Assembly (NCBI GenBank): GCA_903840435.1
Contig: CAIMFV010000017.1
Span: forward strand, 1 to 64,000
DNA length: 64,000 nt
Source of the DNA: an uncultured Caulobacterales bacterium
Lineage (GTDB): Bacteria; Pseudomonadota; Alphaproteobacteria; Caulobacterales; Caulobacteraceae
Direction: 5' to 3'
Shown: in pieces, positions 1 to 8,913 of the stretch
Position numbering within the stretch: the stretch's first letter is position 1
Layout: the number at the start of each line of letters is the position of its first letter
Position numbers and translations under genes: made by a program
Notes under the pieces: generated by a model
Databases searched by the model: none
Told to the model about the DNA's origin: nothing
What the model saw: the letters and a program-made list of their open reading frames with translations, nothing else

Positions 1-1323
1 ATCCTGGCCCTTATCTATGGCAATGTCATAGGTGAGTCGGCATGGAACGATAGACTCCAAGAAGATTTGAAATTCGTAAGTTCCGCTCTGTAATGGGATA
101 TAGGGCCCATAAACAATCGGCGGCGAAGGCGATGGCACTCGCAGGTTTTGAAACTGGATGTAGGGCCCGTACTGCTGGCCCAGTGTCGAGGTGAAGCGCA
201 AGGAAGGTACGAATTGTCTAACAGGTCGGCCGCGCGTTGTGCCGGAGTGCAGCGGCAATTCCAGGTCGAGACTGTCTTGCGGGAGATGGCTGGGGAACCC
301 GGCGCGAAAGGCGGCGTTGGTCGCGCGTAAAAGCGGACGACTTTCCGGGTCGATGCGGAAATCCACTGCCACATCAAAGACATGGTCTTGCAGGAGCTTG
401 AGAAAATCAGCCTGGGTGTCGAGATCGCCAGGGGATTGTGGGTTTTCGGCAAAGAGGCGGTGGGTGAGGATCGTATCGAAGACCCCCAATTCCGCCGCCG
501 CCGCGCAGTTCCAGGGACCGCAGACCAGGGTGAGATTGGCGTCTGGGAAGGCGGCTCTCAAGCGACGAAAGGCGCGCTGCGCTAGGAGAAAGTCCCCGCG
601 ATGGTCGAGCTTCAGGCACAGGATGGAAAGCCCGGTTGAGGGGGTCGACACCTTTTGCACGACGACGGGCGGGGCCGCACCCGGTGTGATGGCCTCAAAC
701 CCGGGATGGGCGACGGCCTCTGGCAATTTGGGCCGCAAGTCATCCGCCCACCGGGGGCGGGCGATGCGTTCAAGCACCAGCACAATGTCCGCTGGGCCGG
801 TGGGGGCCGCTTCAGGTGACAGCTGGTCGTCGAAGCCCGCATCATCATCAGCCAAGCCGCGCAGGCGATATTCCAGCGGGTCTAGCGCCTCCTCAACCTC
901 CAACAACACGGCGGCGGGGGTATAGAAGCGCTTGTGGGCGGGGTTGAAGCGCGAGGGTGGGTGAAGTTTGCGCTCATACAAGAATTGGTGCGGCACGCTC
1001 AGCACCAAAAACCCGCCGATTTTCAGCACCCGAAACCATTCAGCCAGGCTTAGGCGATATTCCTCCAAGGTTTGTAGGCAGGATCGGCAATAGACCGCGT
1101 CTTGCGACATGTCGGGCGCGTCAAGGTGGGTGGGCCCGCCCTCGGCCCCTGCCGCGACAATTCGCACGGCGTGGGGAACCACGCTCGGCGCGCGCACCTG
1201 CGCCAAGCTCGGCACGATCTCCAATACCTTGGGGCCGCGAAAAAAGCGCTGGGCGAAGGCTGCGTCAATCGCCCCAGGTGCCGGAGGAGGGCTTGGCGCG
1301 GCGAACGGCCTCTCCGACTGCAT
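1..1323 (-). CDS. Methyltransferase-like / GT9 glycosyltransferase-like fusion protein (3' end outside window)
   Basis: The frame is open from an ATG at 1323 to the left edge (441 codons with no stop), so the C-terminus is missing. Residues about 30-150 look like the second half of a class I SAM methyltransferase: VLEIVPSLAQ sits where the SAM-binding loop would be, followed by WFRVLKIGGFLVLSVPH and a partner-specific FYTPAAVL stretch. Residues about 220-300 resemble the N-terminal domain of family 9 (heptosyltransferase-like) glycosyltransferases, with LSILCLKLDHRGDFLLA and LTLVCGPWN. After that comes a module with repeated YGPYI motifs that I cannot name. The glycine-rich SAM loop is degenerate, so methyltransferase activity is doubtful. 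GGGGTGA lies just upstream of the ATG. A role in surface polysaccharide modification is inference. Confidence 0.7.
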   Translation of the reverse strand, partial: MQSERPFAAPSPPPAPGAIDAAFAQRFFRGPKVLEIVPSLAQVRAPSVVPHAVRIVAAGAEGGPTHLDAPDMSQDAVYCRSCLQTLEEYRLSLAEWFRVLKIGGFLVLSVPHQFLYERKLHPPSRFNPAHKRFYTPAAVLLEVEEALDPLEYRLRGLADDDAGFDDQLSPEAAPTGPADIVLVLERIARPRWADDLRPKLPEAVAHPGFEAITPGAAPPVVVQKVSTPSTGLSILCLKLDHRGDFLLAQRAFRRLRAAFPDANLTLVCGPWNCAAAAELGVFDTILTHRLFAENPQSPGDLDTQADFLKLLQDHVFDVAVDFRIDPESRPLLRATNAAFRAGFPSHLPQDSLDLELPLHSGTTRGRPVRQFVPSLRFTSTLGQQYGPYIQFQNLRVPSPSPPIVYGPYIPLQSGTYEFQIFLESIVPCRLTYDIAIDKGQD

Positions 1324-1457
1324 CTGACTTCACCCCACCGGAAGCTTAAGAACCGGGGGCAGTTTTGAAGACAAGCACCGATAAAACCAAATCAAATGCG
1401 CAATTTAGGGGCGCGGCGGATTGTCGCGCGAGGCGGCAGGTAAGCAGGCCTTACGCC

Positions 1458-4100
1458 TCAGCCCTCATAGGCCAGAATGGGTGACAGCCATTTTTCCGCC
1501 GTCGCCATCGACCAACCCTTGCGCTTGGCATAGTCGGCGACCTGATCTCGATCAATCTTGCCAACGCCAAAATAATGGCTCTTGGAATGGCCAAAATAGA
1601 GGCCAGATACCGCCGCTGCGGGGCTCATGGCAAAGCTTTCGGTTAGGCTGATCCCTGTCCTTTCTGTGGCGTCCAACAGCTGGAACAGGGTGCCTTTTTC
1701 GGTGTGGTCGGGTTGGGCTGGATAGCCGGGTGCCGGCCGAATACCTTGATAGGCCTCCGACAAGAGAAATTCGAGCGACCGCTCTTCGTCGGGCGCATAG
1801 GCCCACAGTTCGCGCCGAACGCGAGCGTGCAACAGTTCGGCAAAGGCTTCGGCCAGGCGGTCGGCGAGGGCGGCGACAATAATGGCGGAATAGTCATCGC
1901 CTGCGTCGCGGAAGCTTTTGGCAAACCCGGCCTCGCCATGGCCTGCTGTCACTGCAAAGCCGCCAAGATAATCGGGCGGGCCCCCCACGGGCGCGATAAA
2001 GTCGGACAGGGCAAGCGACGCGCCGTCCTTTTCCATCTGTTGGCGCAGGGTGTGGAAGGTGGCGCGCTCAACCGTGCGGCGCTCGTCTTCATAAACAACA
2101 ATGTCGTCGCCACGCGCCTGGGCGGGCCAAAAGCCGACCACGCCCTTGGCGGTGAAGCGGCCCTCTTGGATGATCCGGTTCAGCAGGGGTTCGGCATCAG
2201 CCCAAAGCGTCCGCGCCGCCTCGCCGACCACATCATCGTCCAAAATGGCCGGGAAGCGTCCGACCAGATCCCAACTCTGAAAGAATGGCGACCAGTCAAT
2301 ATGGCGGGCCAATTCAGCGAGGTCATAGGCATCGAAGCTGCGCAGTCCCAGAAAGCTTGGCGCCTTGGGCGGCGGTTCCTTGGTCCAATCAATCTGAAAG
2401 GCGCGCTGGCGAGCCAGCGCCAGCGGCGTTCGCGGTCGCTTTTCCCGGCCCCTGGCGAACTGTTCGCGCACGGCGACATATTCGGCGCGGGTCTTGGCCT
2501 CGGTCTCGGCCTTGGTGTCTGGCGATAACAGATGCGACACCACGCCGACGGCGCGGCTGGCATCGAGCACATAGGTGGTCGAGCCGCTTTGATAGGCGGG
2601 TTCGATCTTCACGGCGGTGTGGGTCTTGCTGGTGGTGGCGCCGCCGATCAACAGCGGAATAGACAGGCCCCGCCTTTGCATCTCGCTGGCGACAAAGACC
2701 ATTTCGTCAAGGGAGGGCGTGATCAGGCCAGACAGCCCAATGGCATCGGCCTTGTGTTCGATGGCCGCGTCAATAATCCGGTCCGCCGGGCACATGACGC
2801 CCAGATCGATGACCTTGTAATTGTTGCACTGCAGGACGACGCCGACAATGTTCTTGCCGATGTCATGCACATCGCCCTTGACGGTGGCCATGACGATTCG
2901 GCCTGCAGGCTCATTGGCCTCGCCACCACTTTCGGCCTCCATGAAGGGCATCAGATGGGCGACAGCCTGTTTCATCACCCGCGCCGACTTGACCACTTGC
3001 GGCAGGAACATCTTGCCCGCGCCAAAGAGATCGCCGACCCGGTTCATGCCGTCCATTAATGGGCCTTCGATCACGTGGAGGGGGCGAAGGGCCTCCAAAC
3101 GTGCCGCCTCGGTATCTTCGACAATCCAGTCGGACACGCCGTGAACCAGGGCATGGGCCAATCGCTCCGCGACGGGCGCCTCGCGCCAAGACAGGTCGAC
3201 CACCCGGGCTTCCGCCTTATCGCCCTTATATTTGGGCGCCAGATCGACCAGCCGTTCGGTGGAGTCAGGACGTCGGTCGAGCACCACGTCTTCCACCGCG
3301 TCGCGCAACTCGCGCGGGATATCGTCATAGACCGGCAGGTCGCCGGCATTGACAATCGCCATGTCGAGGCCAGCGCGAATGGCGTGATAGAGAAACACGC
3401 CGTGAATGGCGCGCCGCACAGGCTCATTACCTCGGAACGAGAAGGAGACATTCGACACCCCGCCAGAAACCCGGGCGCCGGGCAGGGTTTGCTTGATGCG
3501 CCGCGTCGCCTCGATAAAGTCGAGGGCATAGCGGTTGTGCTCTTCAATGCCGGTGGCGACCGCGAAAATATTGGGGTCGAAGATGATGTCTTCCGGCGCA
3601 AAATTGAGATGCTCCGTTAACAGACGATAGGCGCGGGTACAAATCTCGACCTTCCGATCTGCGGTATCGGCCTGTCCGGCCTCGTCAAAGGCCATGACCA
3701 CCACGGCGGCGCCATAGCGTTGACAGGCGCGCGCTTCTTTCAGAAATGGCGCCTCGCCCGCCTTGAGCGAGATCGAATTGACGATGGGCTTGCCCTGTAC
3801 GCAGCGCAAGCCTGCCTCGATCACCGTCCATTTGGACGAGTCGATCATGATTGGCACGCGGGCAATATCGGGCTCGGCGGCGATCAGGTTGAGAAACTGC
3901 TTCATCGCTGCTTCGGAATCGAGCAGGCCCTCGTCCATATTGACGTCGATAATGGCTGCTCCAGCCTCGACCTGTTGTCGCGCGATGGACAAGGCCGCAT
4001 CATAGTCGCCCGCCGCGATCAGTTTGCGAAACTTCGCCGAGCCGGTGACATTGGTCCGCTCGCCAATATTGACGAACACGGTGGGAGAGAGGTCGGACAT
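1458..4100 (-). CDS. metH: Methionine synthase, pterin/cobalamin/activation part (split MetH, large subunit)
   Basis: About 880 aa. The protein holds the last three modules of B12-dependent methionine synthase. The methyltetrahydrofolate-binding domain comes first ([13 protein letters not shown] near residue 10), then the cap helices ([20 protein letters not shown], about 355-380). The B12-binding domain follows, with the cobalt-ligating DVHDIG motif near residue 410, [11 protein letters not shown] and [14 protein letters not shown]. The reactivation domain is last, with [15 protein letters not shown] near 785. The homocysteine-binding module is absent and is encoded by the next gene upstream (4160-5221), so the two must act together to methylate homocysteine. 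I chose the ATG at 4100; a TTG at 4127 would add nine residues. It is the last gene of the regulator-metF-metH operon. Confidence 0.95.
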   Translation of the reverse strand: MSDLSPTVFVNIGERTNVTGSAKFRKLIAAGDYDAALSIARQQVEAGAAIIDVNMDEGLLDSEAAMKQFLNLIAAEPDIARVPIMIDSSKWTVIEAGLRCVQGKPIVNSISLKAGEAPFLKEARACQRYGAAVVVMAFDEAGQADTADRKVEICTRAYRLLTEHLNFAPEDIIFDPNIFAVATGIEEHNRYALDFIEATRRIKQTLPGARVSGGVSNVSFSFRGNEPVRRAIHGVFLYHAIRAGLDMAIVNAGDLPVYDDIPRELRDAVEDVVLDRRPDSTERLVDLAPKYKGDKAEARVVDLSWREAPVAERLAHALVHGVSDWIVEDTEAARLEALRPLHVIEGPLMDGMNRVGDLFGAGKMFLPQVVKSARVMKQAVAHLMPFMEAESGGEANEPAGRIVMATVKGDVHDIGKNIVGVVLQCNNYKVIDLGVMCPADRIIDAAIEHKADAIGLSGLITPSLDEMVFVASEMQRRGLSIPLLIGGATTSKTHTAVKIEPAYQSGSTTYVLDASRAVGVVSHLLSPDTKAETEAKTRAEYVAVREQFARGREKRPRTPLALARQRAFQIDWTKEPPPKAPSFLGLRSFDAYDLAELARHIDWSPFFQSWDLVGRFPAILDDDVVGEAARTLWADAEPLLNRIIQEGRFTAKGVVGFWPAQARGDDIVVYEDERRTVERATFHTLRQQMEKDGASLALSDFIAPVGGPPDYLGGFAVTAGHGEAGFAKSFRDAGDDYSAIIVAALADRLAEAFAELLHARVRRELWAYAPDEERSLEFLLSEAYQGIRPAPGYPAQPDHTEKGTLFQLLDATERTGISLTESFAMSPAAAVSGLYFGHSKSHYFGVGKIDRDQVADYAKRKGWSMATAEKWLSPILAYEG

Positions 4101-4159
4101 GAGCTCTGTCGTCTTTCTAAAGCGCAATTTCAGTCGGTGGCAGGGGGTAGGGGCAGTAG

Positions 4160-5221
4160 CTAGGCGAGCTCGAAGGGCTCAAGACCCGATAATCGCAGCG
4201 CAGGCTTTGGATGGGCCGGATGGCGCGGCGTCACGCCTTCGACCGCCTTGGCGATCTTTTCAATATGCTCCGGCGTCACGCCACAACATCCGCCGACAAT
4301 ATTGACGAGCCCGCTCTTCGCCCACTCGCGAATAAAGCCGCCGGTTTGGTCGGGGCTCTCGTCATACTGACCAAAGGCGTTTGGCAGGCCGGCATTGGGA
4401 TAGGCGGAAACCAAGGTGTCGGCGACCCGGGCAAGGTCGGCGAGGTGAGGCCGCATGAGTTCAGCGCCGAGCGCACAGTTCAGCCCGACGGCGAAGGGCT
4501 TGGCGTGCTGCACAGCGATCCAGAACGCCTCAACCGTTTGACCCGAAAGGGTTCGCCCCGAGCGGTCGGTGATGGTGCCCGAAATCCAGATGGGCAGGGG
4601 CTCTAAACCTTCGTCTTCCAGATCGAGCACGGCCTTGATGGCGGCCTTGGCGTTCAAGGTGTCGAAGATGGTTTCGATCAGAAAAAGGTCGACGCCGCCC
4701 TCATGCAGCGCGCGCGCCTGTTCGCGATAGCCGTCATACACCTCGTCAAACGTCACGGCCCGTGCACCCGGGTCATTGACATCGGGGCTGATGGACAAGG
4801 TGCGGTTGGTGGGGCCAATGGAGCCCGCGATAAAGCGCGGCTTGTCGGGGTTTTTCGCCGTCCAGCGATCCGCAGCTTCCCGCCCCAATCGGGCTGCCGC
4901 CAAATTGAGCGCCGCCACGTCAGCTTCTAATCCGTAGTCGGACTGTCCGATGCGGGTGGCCGAAAAGGTATTGGTTTCTGAGATGTCGGCGCCCGCAGCG
5001 AAATAGGCGTCGTGCAGTTGTGTGACGATGTCGGGCCGGGTCAGGCAGAGAATGTCGTTGTCACCCTTTAACGGGTGGCTGTGCTGCGCATAGCGCGTGC
5101 CGCGAAAGTCGGCTTCTTCCAAGCCTTCGCGTTGGATCATCACGCCCCAGGAGCCATCTAGAACCAGAATTCGGGATTTCGCCGCAGCCTTGAGGGCGGC
5201 GATGCGCGCTTGACGGGACAT
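4160..5221 (-). CDS. metH: Homocysteine S-methyltransferase module of split methionine synthase
   Basis: About 353 aa. This is the N-terminal, zinc-dependent homocysteine-binding domain of MetH encoded as its own protein. It contains [17 protein letters not shown] near the start, [17 protein letters not shown], and the zinc ligands in GLNC and VGGCC near the C-terminus. ATG at 5221 follows the metF stop by four bases, which indicates translational coupling; an open frame extends further upstream to 5287 but runs into metF. The gene for the remaining domains starts about 60 bases downstream. Splitting of MetH between the homocysteine and folate modules is known in some alphaproteobacteria. Confidence 0.94.
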   Translation of the reverse strand: MSRQARIAALKAAAKSRILVLDGSWGVMIQREGLEEADFRGTRYAQHSHPLKGDNDILCLTRPDIVTQLHDAYFAAGADISETNTFSATRIGQSDYGLEADVAALNLAAARLGREAADRWTAKNPDKPRFIAGSIGPTNRTLSISPDVNDPGARAVTFDEVYDGYREQARALHEGGVDLFLIETIFDTLNAKAAIKAVLDLEDEGLEPLPIWISGTITDRSGRTLSGQTVEAFWIAVQHAKPFAVGLNCALGAELMRPHLADLARVADTLVSAYPNAGLPNAFGQYDESPDQTGGFIREWAKSGLVNIVGGCCGVTPEHIEKIAKAVEGVTPRHPAHPKPALRLSGLEPFELA

Positions 5222-5225
5222 GGTC

Positions 5226-6170
5226 TTAAGCTCCCAGTGCAGCAGAAGATGCGGGTTCGCGGACGCCGAGCACGCGGCACAGCGCATAGGTCAGGTCCGG
5301 ACGGTTCAGCGTATAGAAGTGAAAATTGGTCACGCCTTCATTGGCAAGGCGAGCGCACATTTCCGCCGCCACCGCACAGGCAATTAGACGGCGGGTTTCT
5401 GGGTCTTCGTCCAAGCCTTCAAACAAACCCGCCAGCCAGCTTGGCACGGCAACCCCCGTCGCCTTGGCCATTTTTACCAGCGCGTTGAAATTTGTTACGG
5501 GCATGACGCCGGGTACGAGCGCAATTTCAATCTTGGCCTTTCGTACCTGATCGACGAAGCGCAGATAGGCCTCAATGTCGAAAAAGAATTGGCTGATGGC
5601 CCGTGTCGCACCGGCATCGGCCTTGGCGCGCAGGGCTTCCAGGTCGCTATCGATCGAACCTTCCGGATGGCCTTCAGGATAGCAGCCGACACTCACCTCA
5701 AAGGGCGCGATGCGCCGGATGGCGGCCACAAGTTCGCTGGCCGTCCGATAGCCGTCCTCGCGCGGAACAAAGGCCGCGCCGACGCCGCCCGGAGGATCAC
5801 CACGCAAAGCGACGATGTGGCGCACGCCAGCTTGCCAATAGCCTTCAATGACGGAATCGACTTCTGCCCGGCTCGCCCCGACGCAGGTCAGATGGGCGGC
5901 GGGACGAAGGCCTGTTTCATCCACCAACCGCTTGACTGTCCTGTGCGTGCGTTCGCGGGTCGAGCCCCCAGCACCATAGGTGACGGAAACAAAGCTCGGG
6001 GCCAAAGGTGCCAAGCGCTTGATGGCATTCCAAAGCCCTTCTTCCATCTCCTCGGTTTTTGGCGGGAAGAATTCGAACGAAATGGCGGGGCGCTGGTCGA
6101 GACGTCCAGCGGCGTTGGCCACAGGCCCAAAGCCAGCTTGGCCGGTGATTTGCGGTTGCAGATAGGTCAT
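5226..6170 (-). CDS. metF: Methylenetetrahydrofolate reductase
   Basis: 314 aa, a normal length for bacterial MetF. The FAD enzyme reduces 5,10-methylene-THF to 5-methyl-THF, the methyl donor for the methionine synthase encoded just downstream. Family landmarks visible are [15 protein letters not shown] near residue 30, [65 protein letters not shown] and [10 protein letters not shown]. The ATG at 6170 overlaps the stop of the ArsR-methyltransferase gene as ATGA. The order places it as second gene of the methionine operon. Confidence 0.97.
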   Translation of the reverse strand: MTYLQPQITGQAGFGPVANAAGRLDQRPAISFEFFPPKTEEMEEGLWNAIKRLAPLAPSFVSVTYGAGGSTRERTHRTVKRLVDETGLRPAAHLTCVGASRAEVDSVIEGYWQAGVRHIVALRGDPPGGVGAAFVPREDGYRTASELVAAIRRIAPFEVSVGCYPEGHPEGSIDSDLEALRAKADAGATRAISQFFFDIEAYLRFVDQVRKAKIEIALVPGVMPVTNFNALVKMAKATGVAVPSWLAGLFEGLDEDPETRRLIACAVAAEMCARLANEGVTNFHFYTLNRPDLTYALCRVLGVREPASSAALGA

Positions 6171-7141
6171 GTCTTCGCTCCTCTCGCGGAGGCTGAATGG
6201 CGGTTAGCCGACCAAATCATCACAGTCAGTCCGTCGGGCGAGGCTGGGGGGAGGGCGCGGGCGGTTTCGAGGGCGAGGCCTTCGGCTTCGACCCAGCGCG
6301 TCATTTCTTCGGTTGAAAAACCAAGGCGGCGGTGTTGGTGCTCTTGGCGCAGGCGCTCCAGCCCGTGCGGTGCAAAATCGACCACCAAGAGCTTGCCACC
6401 CTGGCCAACAAGCCGCGCGGCTTCAGCGACCGCCGATGCCGGCTCCGACACATAGTGCAGCACTTGGTGCACGACGACCAAGTCAGCCGATCCTGACCCG
6501 AGGCCCGTGGCGAAGATATCGCCATGGCGCACATCAACCTGAGGTAAATTAGCCGAATCGAGGCGCGCGCGGGCCAGATTCAGCATCTGTTGTGAGAGGT
6601 CGAGACCAAGGCCTTCCTTGGCCCTGGGTCCCAGCAAGGTCAGCATGCGTCCGGCACCGGTTCCCAGGTCGACAATCCGCCGATAGGGGCCAGGACCGGC
6701 GGTCTCCAAAATGGCCGCCTCAACATCTTGCTCGCAGACATAGAGTGACCGAAGCCGGTCCCATTGGTCGGCATTGCGGGAAAAATAGGCTTCTGCCTCG
6801 GCCCGCCGTTCGGCCCGCACGGTTTCCAGACGCTCCAGGTCGCGAACGAAGACTGGATCGGTTAAATCTGCCAGTTGCAACAGTCTTTGGGCGGCGGACC
6901 CATCGCCGGTTCTCGCCGAACGGTAAAATACCCAGGCGCCGTCGGGGAAGCGCTCGGCAAGGCCTGCTTCGGTGAGAAGTTTCAGATGCCGCGAGACCCG
7001 GGGTTGGCTTTGGTCGAGGATTTGGCTGAGCTCGAGAACGGCAAGCTCGTCATGGGCAAGCAAGGCCATGATCCTTAAACGCGTCGGCTCACCTGCGGCG
7101 CGGAGCACCTCGACGAGGCTTGCCGGATCAAGTTGGGTCAC
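6167..7141 (-). CDS. ArsR-family regulator fused to SAM-dependent methyltransferase (SahR-like)
   Basis: 324 aa beginning at GTG 7141. Residues about 5-90 are a winged helix of the ArsR family (LRAAGEPTRLRIMALL, LSQILDQSQPRVSRHLKLL). Residues about 155-300 are a class I methyltransferase with an intact SAM loop (IVDLGTGAGRM) and DLVVVHQVLHYV. Such fusions sit at the head of metF/metH operons in alphaproteobacteria and belong to the SahR group, which is reported to sense S-adenosylhomocysteine; that assignment rests on family knowledge and context. It shares the ATGA junction with metF. An imperfect palindrome at 7194-7209 lies about 50 bases upstream of the start and is the likely autoregulatory operator. 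Confidence 0.88.
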   Translation of the reverse strand: MTQLDPASLVEVLRAAGEPTRLRIMALLAHDELAVLELSQILDQSQPRVSRHLKLLTEAGLAERFPDGAWVFYRSARTGDGSAAQRLLQLADLTDPVFVRDLERLETVRAERRAEAEAYFSRNADQWDRLRSLYVCEQDVEAAILETAGPGPYRRIVDLGTGAGRMLTLLGPRAKEGLGLDLSQQMLNLARARLDSANLPQVDVRHGDIFATGLGSGSADLVVVHQVLHYVSEPASAVAEAARLVGQGGKLLVVDFAPHGLERLRQEHQHRRLGFSTEEMTRWVEAEGLALETARALPPASPDGLTVMIWSANRHSASARGAKT

Positions 7142-7193
7142 AGGTCAAGGCTCCAGGCTTCATCGGTCGCGCAGTCGGTTACCCGAATTCCAT

Positions 7194-7209
7194 ATAAAGA
7201 TATGTTTAT
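7194..7209 (-). promoter_or_regulatory. Candidate operator of the methionine operon regulator
   Basis: The 16-base sequence ATAAAGATATGTTTAT is a near-palindrome: its reverse complement differs at two positions. It lies in an AT-rich patch about 53-68 bases upstream of the GTG start of the ArsR-methyltransferase gene, inside the 250-base gap shared with the divergent mlaA. The shape fits operators of SahR-type ArsR regulators as I recall them for alphaproteobacteria. A second weaker TTTATGTAAA dyad follows at about 7213-7222. Confidence 0.55.
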
Positions 7210-7391
7210 GCGTTTATGTAAAGCAAAATCGACGAACTGGGGTGAGTGTGGCCCTGGCTCCACAGTCTCCTATCATCTGCGACACTTTCTGTTTCAGATC
7301 GAAAACCGCCTTGAAAAGGTCGCAAGCACTGCACAGCTACAGCGCCATGTCACTTGCTTGTGCATTGCAGCGAAAGGCTGAAACGGTGTCG

Positions 7392-8228
7392 ATGGCTCGC
7401 CTCCAGAAACTGCGACACCCAGCAATGGGGATGAAGGCGCGCATGTTCGTCGCTGGCCTCGGGCTTGCCCTCAGTTTTGGCCAGGCTGGCTTGGCGCGGG
7501 CCGAGGCCCAAATCGGTGTCATTGCCGATCCGTTTGAAGGCTTCAATCGCAAGATCTTTAGCTTCAATAAGGGGTTGGATCGCGCCATCGTACGCCCTGT
7601 CGCCATGACCTATCGGCGTATTCTGCCAACCCCTGCCCGCGACGGGGTGCACAATCTGACTGCCAATCTCAATGAGCCGAACACCTTTTTCAACTCGGCT
7701 TTGCAGCTGCGTGCCGATTCTGCTGCAAGGTCTGCGTTTCGGTTCGGTGTGAATTCGACGGTTGGGATCGCCGGGGTTTTTGATGTCGCCTCGACCCTTG
7801 GGGTCTATCGCCAAGGGGCGGATTTTGGCCAAACCCTGGCCCGATACGGCGTGAAGAGCGGTCCCTATCTGGTGGCGCCAGGCGTCGGTCCGACCTCGGC
7901 GCGGGACCTGGTGGGCTTTGGCGTCGATCTCTTCCTCAATCCCCTCGACTATGCGCGCTTTAAAAATGACGTCGCCGTCAAGGTTGCGGTCATCGTCGCG
8001 GGCGGCCTGGATACGCGGGCAAGGGTCGACAAGGACCTGAAAGACTTCCAAGTGTCGACGTCTGATTCCTATGCAGCAGCGCGGTCCATCTGGGCGCAAA
8101 ATCGCGCCGCCCGGCTTGCCGGGGATAAGCCAATAGACGCCCAGTCCCTGCCAGACTTCACCTCTGATCCGTCGCCCACTCCAAGTTCGCCGACGCCTTC
8201 TCCAACGCCTTCACAACCCCACTCTTGA
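7392..8228 (+). CDS. mlaA: MlaA/VacJ family outer-membrane lipid asymmetry protein
   Basis: About 278 aa. MlaA removes misplaced phospholipids from the outer leaflet of the outer membrane and passes them to periplasmic MlaC. The family core is clear: DPFEGFNRKIFSFNKGLDRAIVRP is split around residues 45-70 (quoted here only as DPFEGFNRKIFSFN), then VHNLTANLNEPNTFFNS, FGVNSTVGIAGVFDVAS, and GPYLVAPGVGPTSARDLVG. An N-terminal export signal ends near ARAEA and has no lipobox cysteine, so this copy is probably not a lipoprotein. The C-terminus is a low-complexity Ser/Pro/Thr tail. The ATG at 7392 was chosen; an ATG at about 7426 would give a shorter signal peptide. mlaC follows 19 bases downstream. 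Confidence 0.92.
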   Translation: MARLQKLRHPAMGMKARMFVAGLGLALSFGQAGLARAEAQIGVIADPFEGFNRKIFSFNKGLDRAIVRPVAMTYRRILPTPARDGVHNLTANLNEPNTFFNSALQLRADSAARSAFRFGVNSTVGIAGVFDVASTLGVYRQGADFGQTLARYGVKSGPYLVAPGVGPTSARDLVGFGVDLFLNPLDYARFKNDVAVKVAVIVAGGLDTRARVDKDLKDFQVSTSDSYAAARSIWAQNRAARLAGDKPIDAQSLPDFTSDPSPTPSSPTPSPTPSQPHS

Positions 8229-8247
8229 GACCCGAGCCTTGCCACGT

Positions 8248-8913
8248 ATGACCTTAAGACCGATTGTCTGCTTTTATCTGGCGCTCGCCTGTGTCGCGCC
8301 GCTGACCGCCGCCTCTGTCGCTGAGAGCCAAACTGCCGCCGTCCGCTCGGATCGGGACGCAGCAGCCGAGGCCTTTGTCCTCCAGCAGTCCAATCGCGCC
8401 CTGCGCATCCTGGGCGACCGCAGTCTTAGCACTGAGGCCAAAAAGGAAGACTTTCGGAAGTTCGTCGACGAGGTCGCCGACGTGCCAAAGATTACCGGCT
8501 ATGTGCTGGGAAAGTATCGGCGCAGCCTGACCGATGCCCAATATGCAGCCTTTGCCGTCGCCTTTCGGGAGTTTGCCAATACCGTCTATGAGACCCGCCT
8601 TGGGGTCTATCGCGGTGAGACCCTGCGGGTTGTCGCGTCAACCGTCCGCAAACCGGGGGATGTCATCGTCACCTCTGAAGTCGTGGGGGGGCAAACCAAA
8701 GAGCCGCTAAAAGTTCTCTGGCGCGTGCTGCAAGGCCCTGACGGACGCTGGCGGGCCGTGGATGTGCAGGTCGAAGGCGTTTGGCTGGCTGTGACGGAGC
8801 AACAGGACTTTGTCTCGACGCTCGATAATGCTCACGGCGACATCAATGTGCTGATCGCTCAGCTCAAGGGCGAACGTAAGGCTCAGGTGCGCCCCAAGTC
8901 AGCGCGCAACTGA
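8248..8913 (+). CDS. mlaC: MlaC/Ttg2D family periplasmic phospholipid-binding protein
   Basis: About 221 aa with an N-terminal signal peptide (hydrophobic run IVCFYLALACVAPLTAAS). The body matches the MlaC fold: a helical N-terminal half (RRSLTDAQYAAFAVAFREF), then VYETRLGVYRGETLRVV, VTSEVV and WRAVDVQVEGVWLAVTEQ. It ferries phospholipids between MlaA and the inner-membrane ABC transporter; no mlaFEDB genes are in this window, so that complex must be encoded elsewhere. The ATG at 8248 is preferred to a TTG at 8239. Its last 15 bases overlap the convergent glycosyltransferase gene. Confidence 0.9.
   Translation: MTLRPIVCFYLALACVAPLTAASVAESQTAAVRSDRDAAAEAFVLQQSNRALRILGDRSLSTEAKKEDFRKFVDEVADVPKITGYVLGKYRRSLTDAQYAAFAVAFREFANTVYETRLGVYRGETLRVVASTVRKPGDVIVTSEVVGGQTKEPLKVLWRVLQGPDGRWRAVDVQVEGVWLAVTEQQDFVSTLDNAHGDINVLIAQLKGERKAQVRPKSARN

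Noticed and set aside
191-925. Long plus-strand open frame with a basic, serine-rich translation
   Set aside because: It is antisense to the GT9-like gene on the minus strand, which shows real family motifs; the plus frame has no recognisable sequence.
1400-1457. GC-rich inverted repeats after metH as a terminator
   Set aside because: The stems are only five bases and lack a T tail on the minus strand.
6972-7391. Upstream extension of the mlaA frame
   Set aside because: It overlaps the ArsR-methyltransferase gene and the operator gap, and the export signal starts only after 7392.
7142-7391. SAM/SAH riboswitch upstream of the methionine operon
   Set aside because: I could not trace the conserved pseudoknot pairings of SAM-II or SAH elements; a covariance-model search would be needed to decide.
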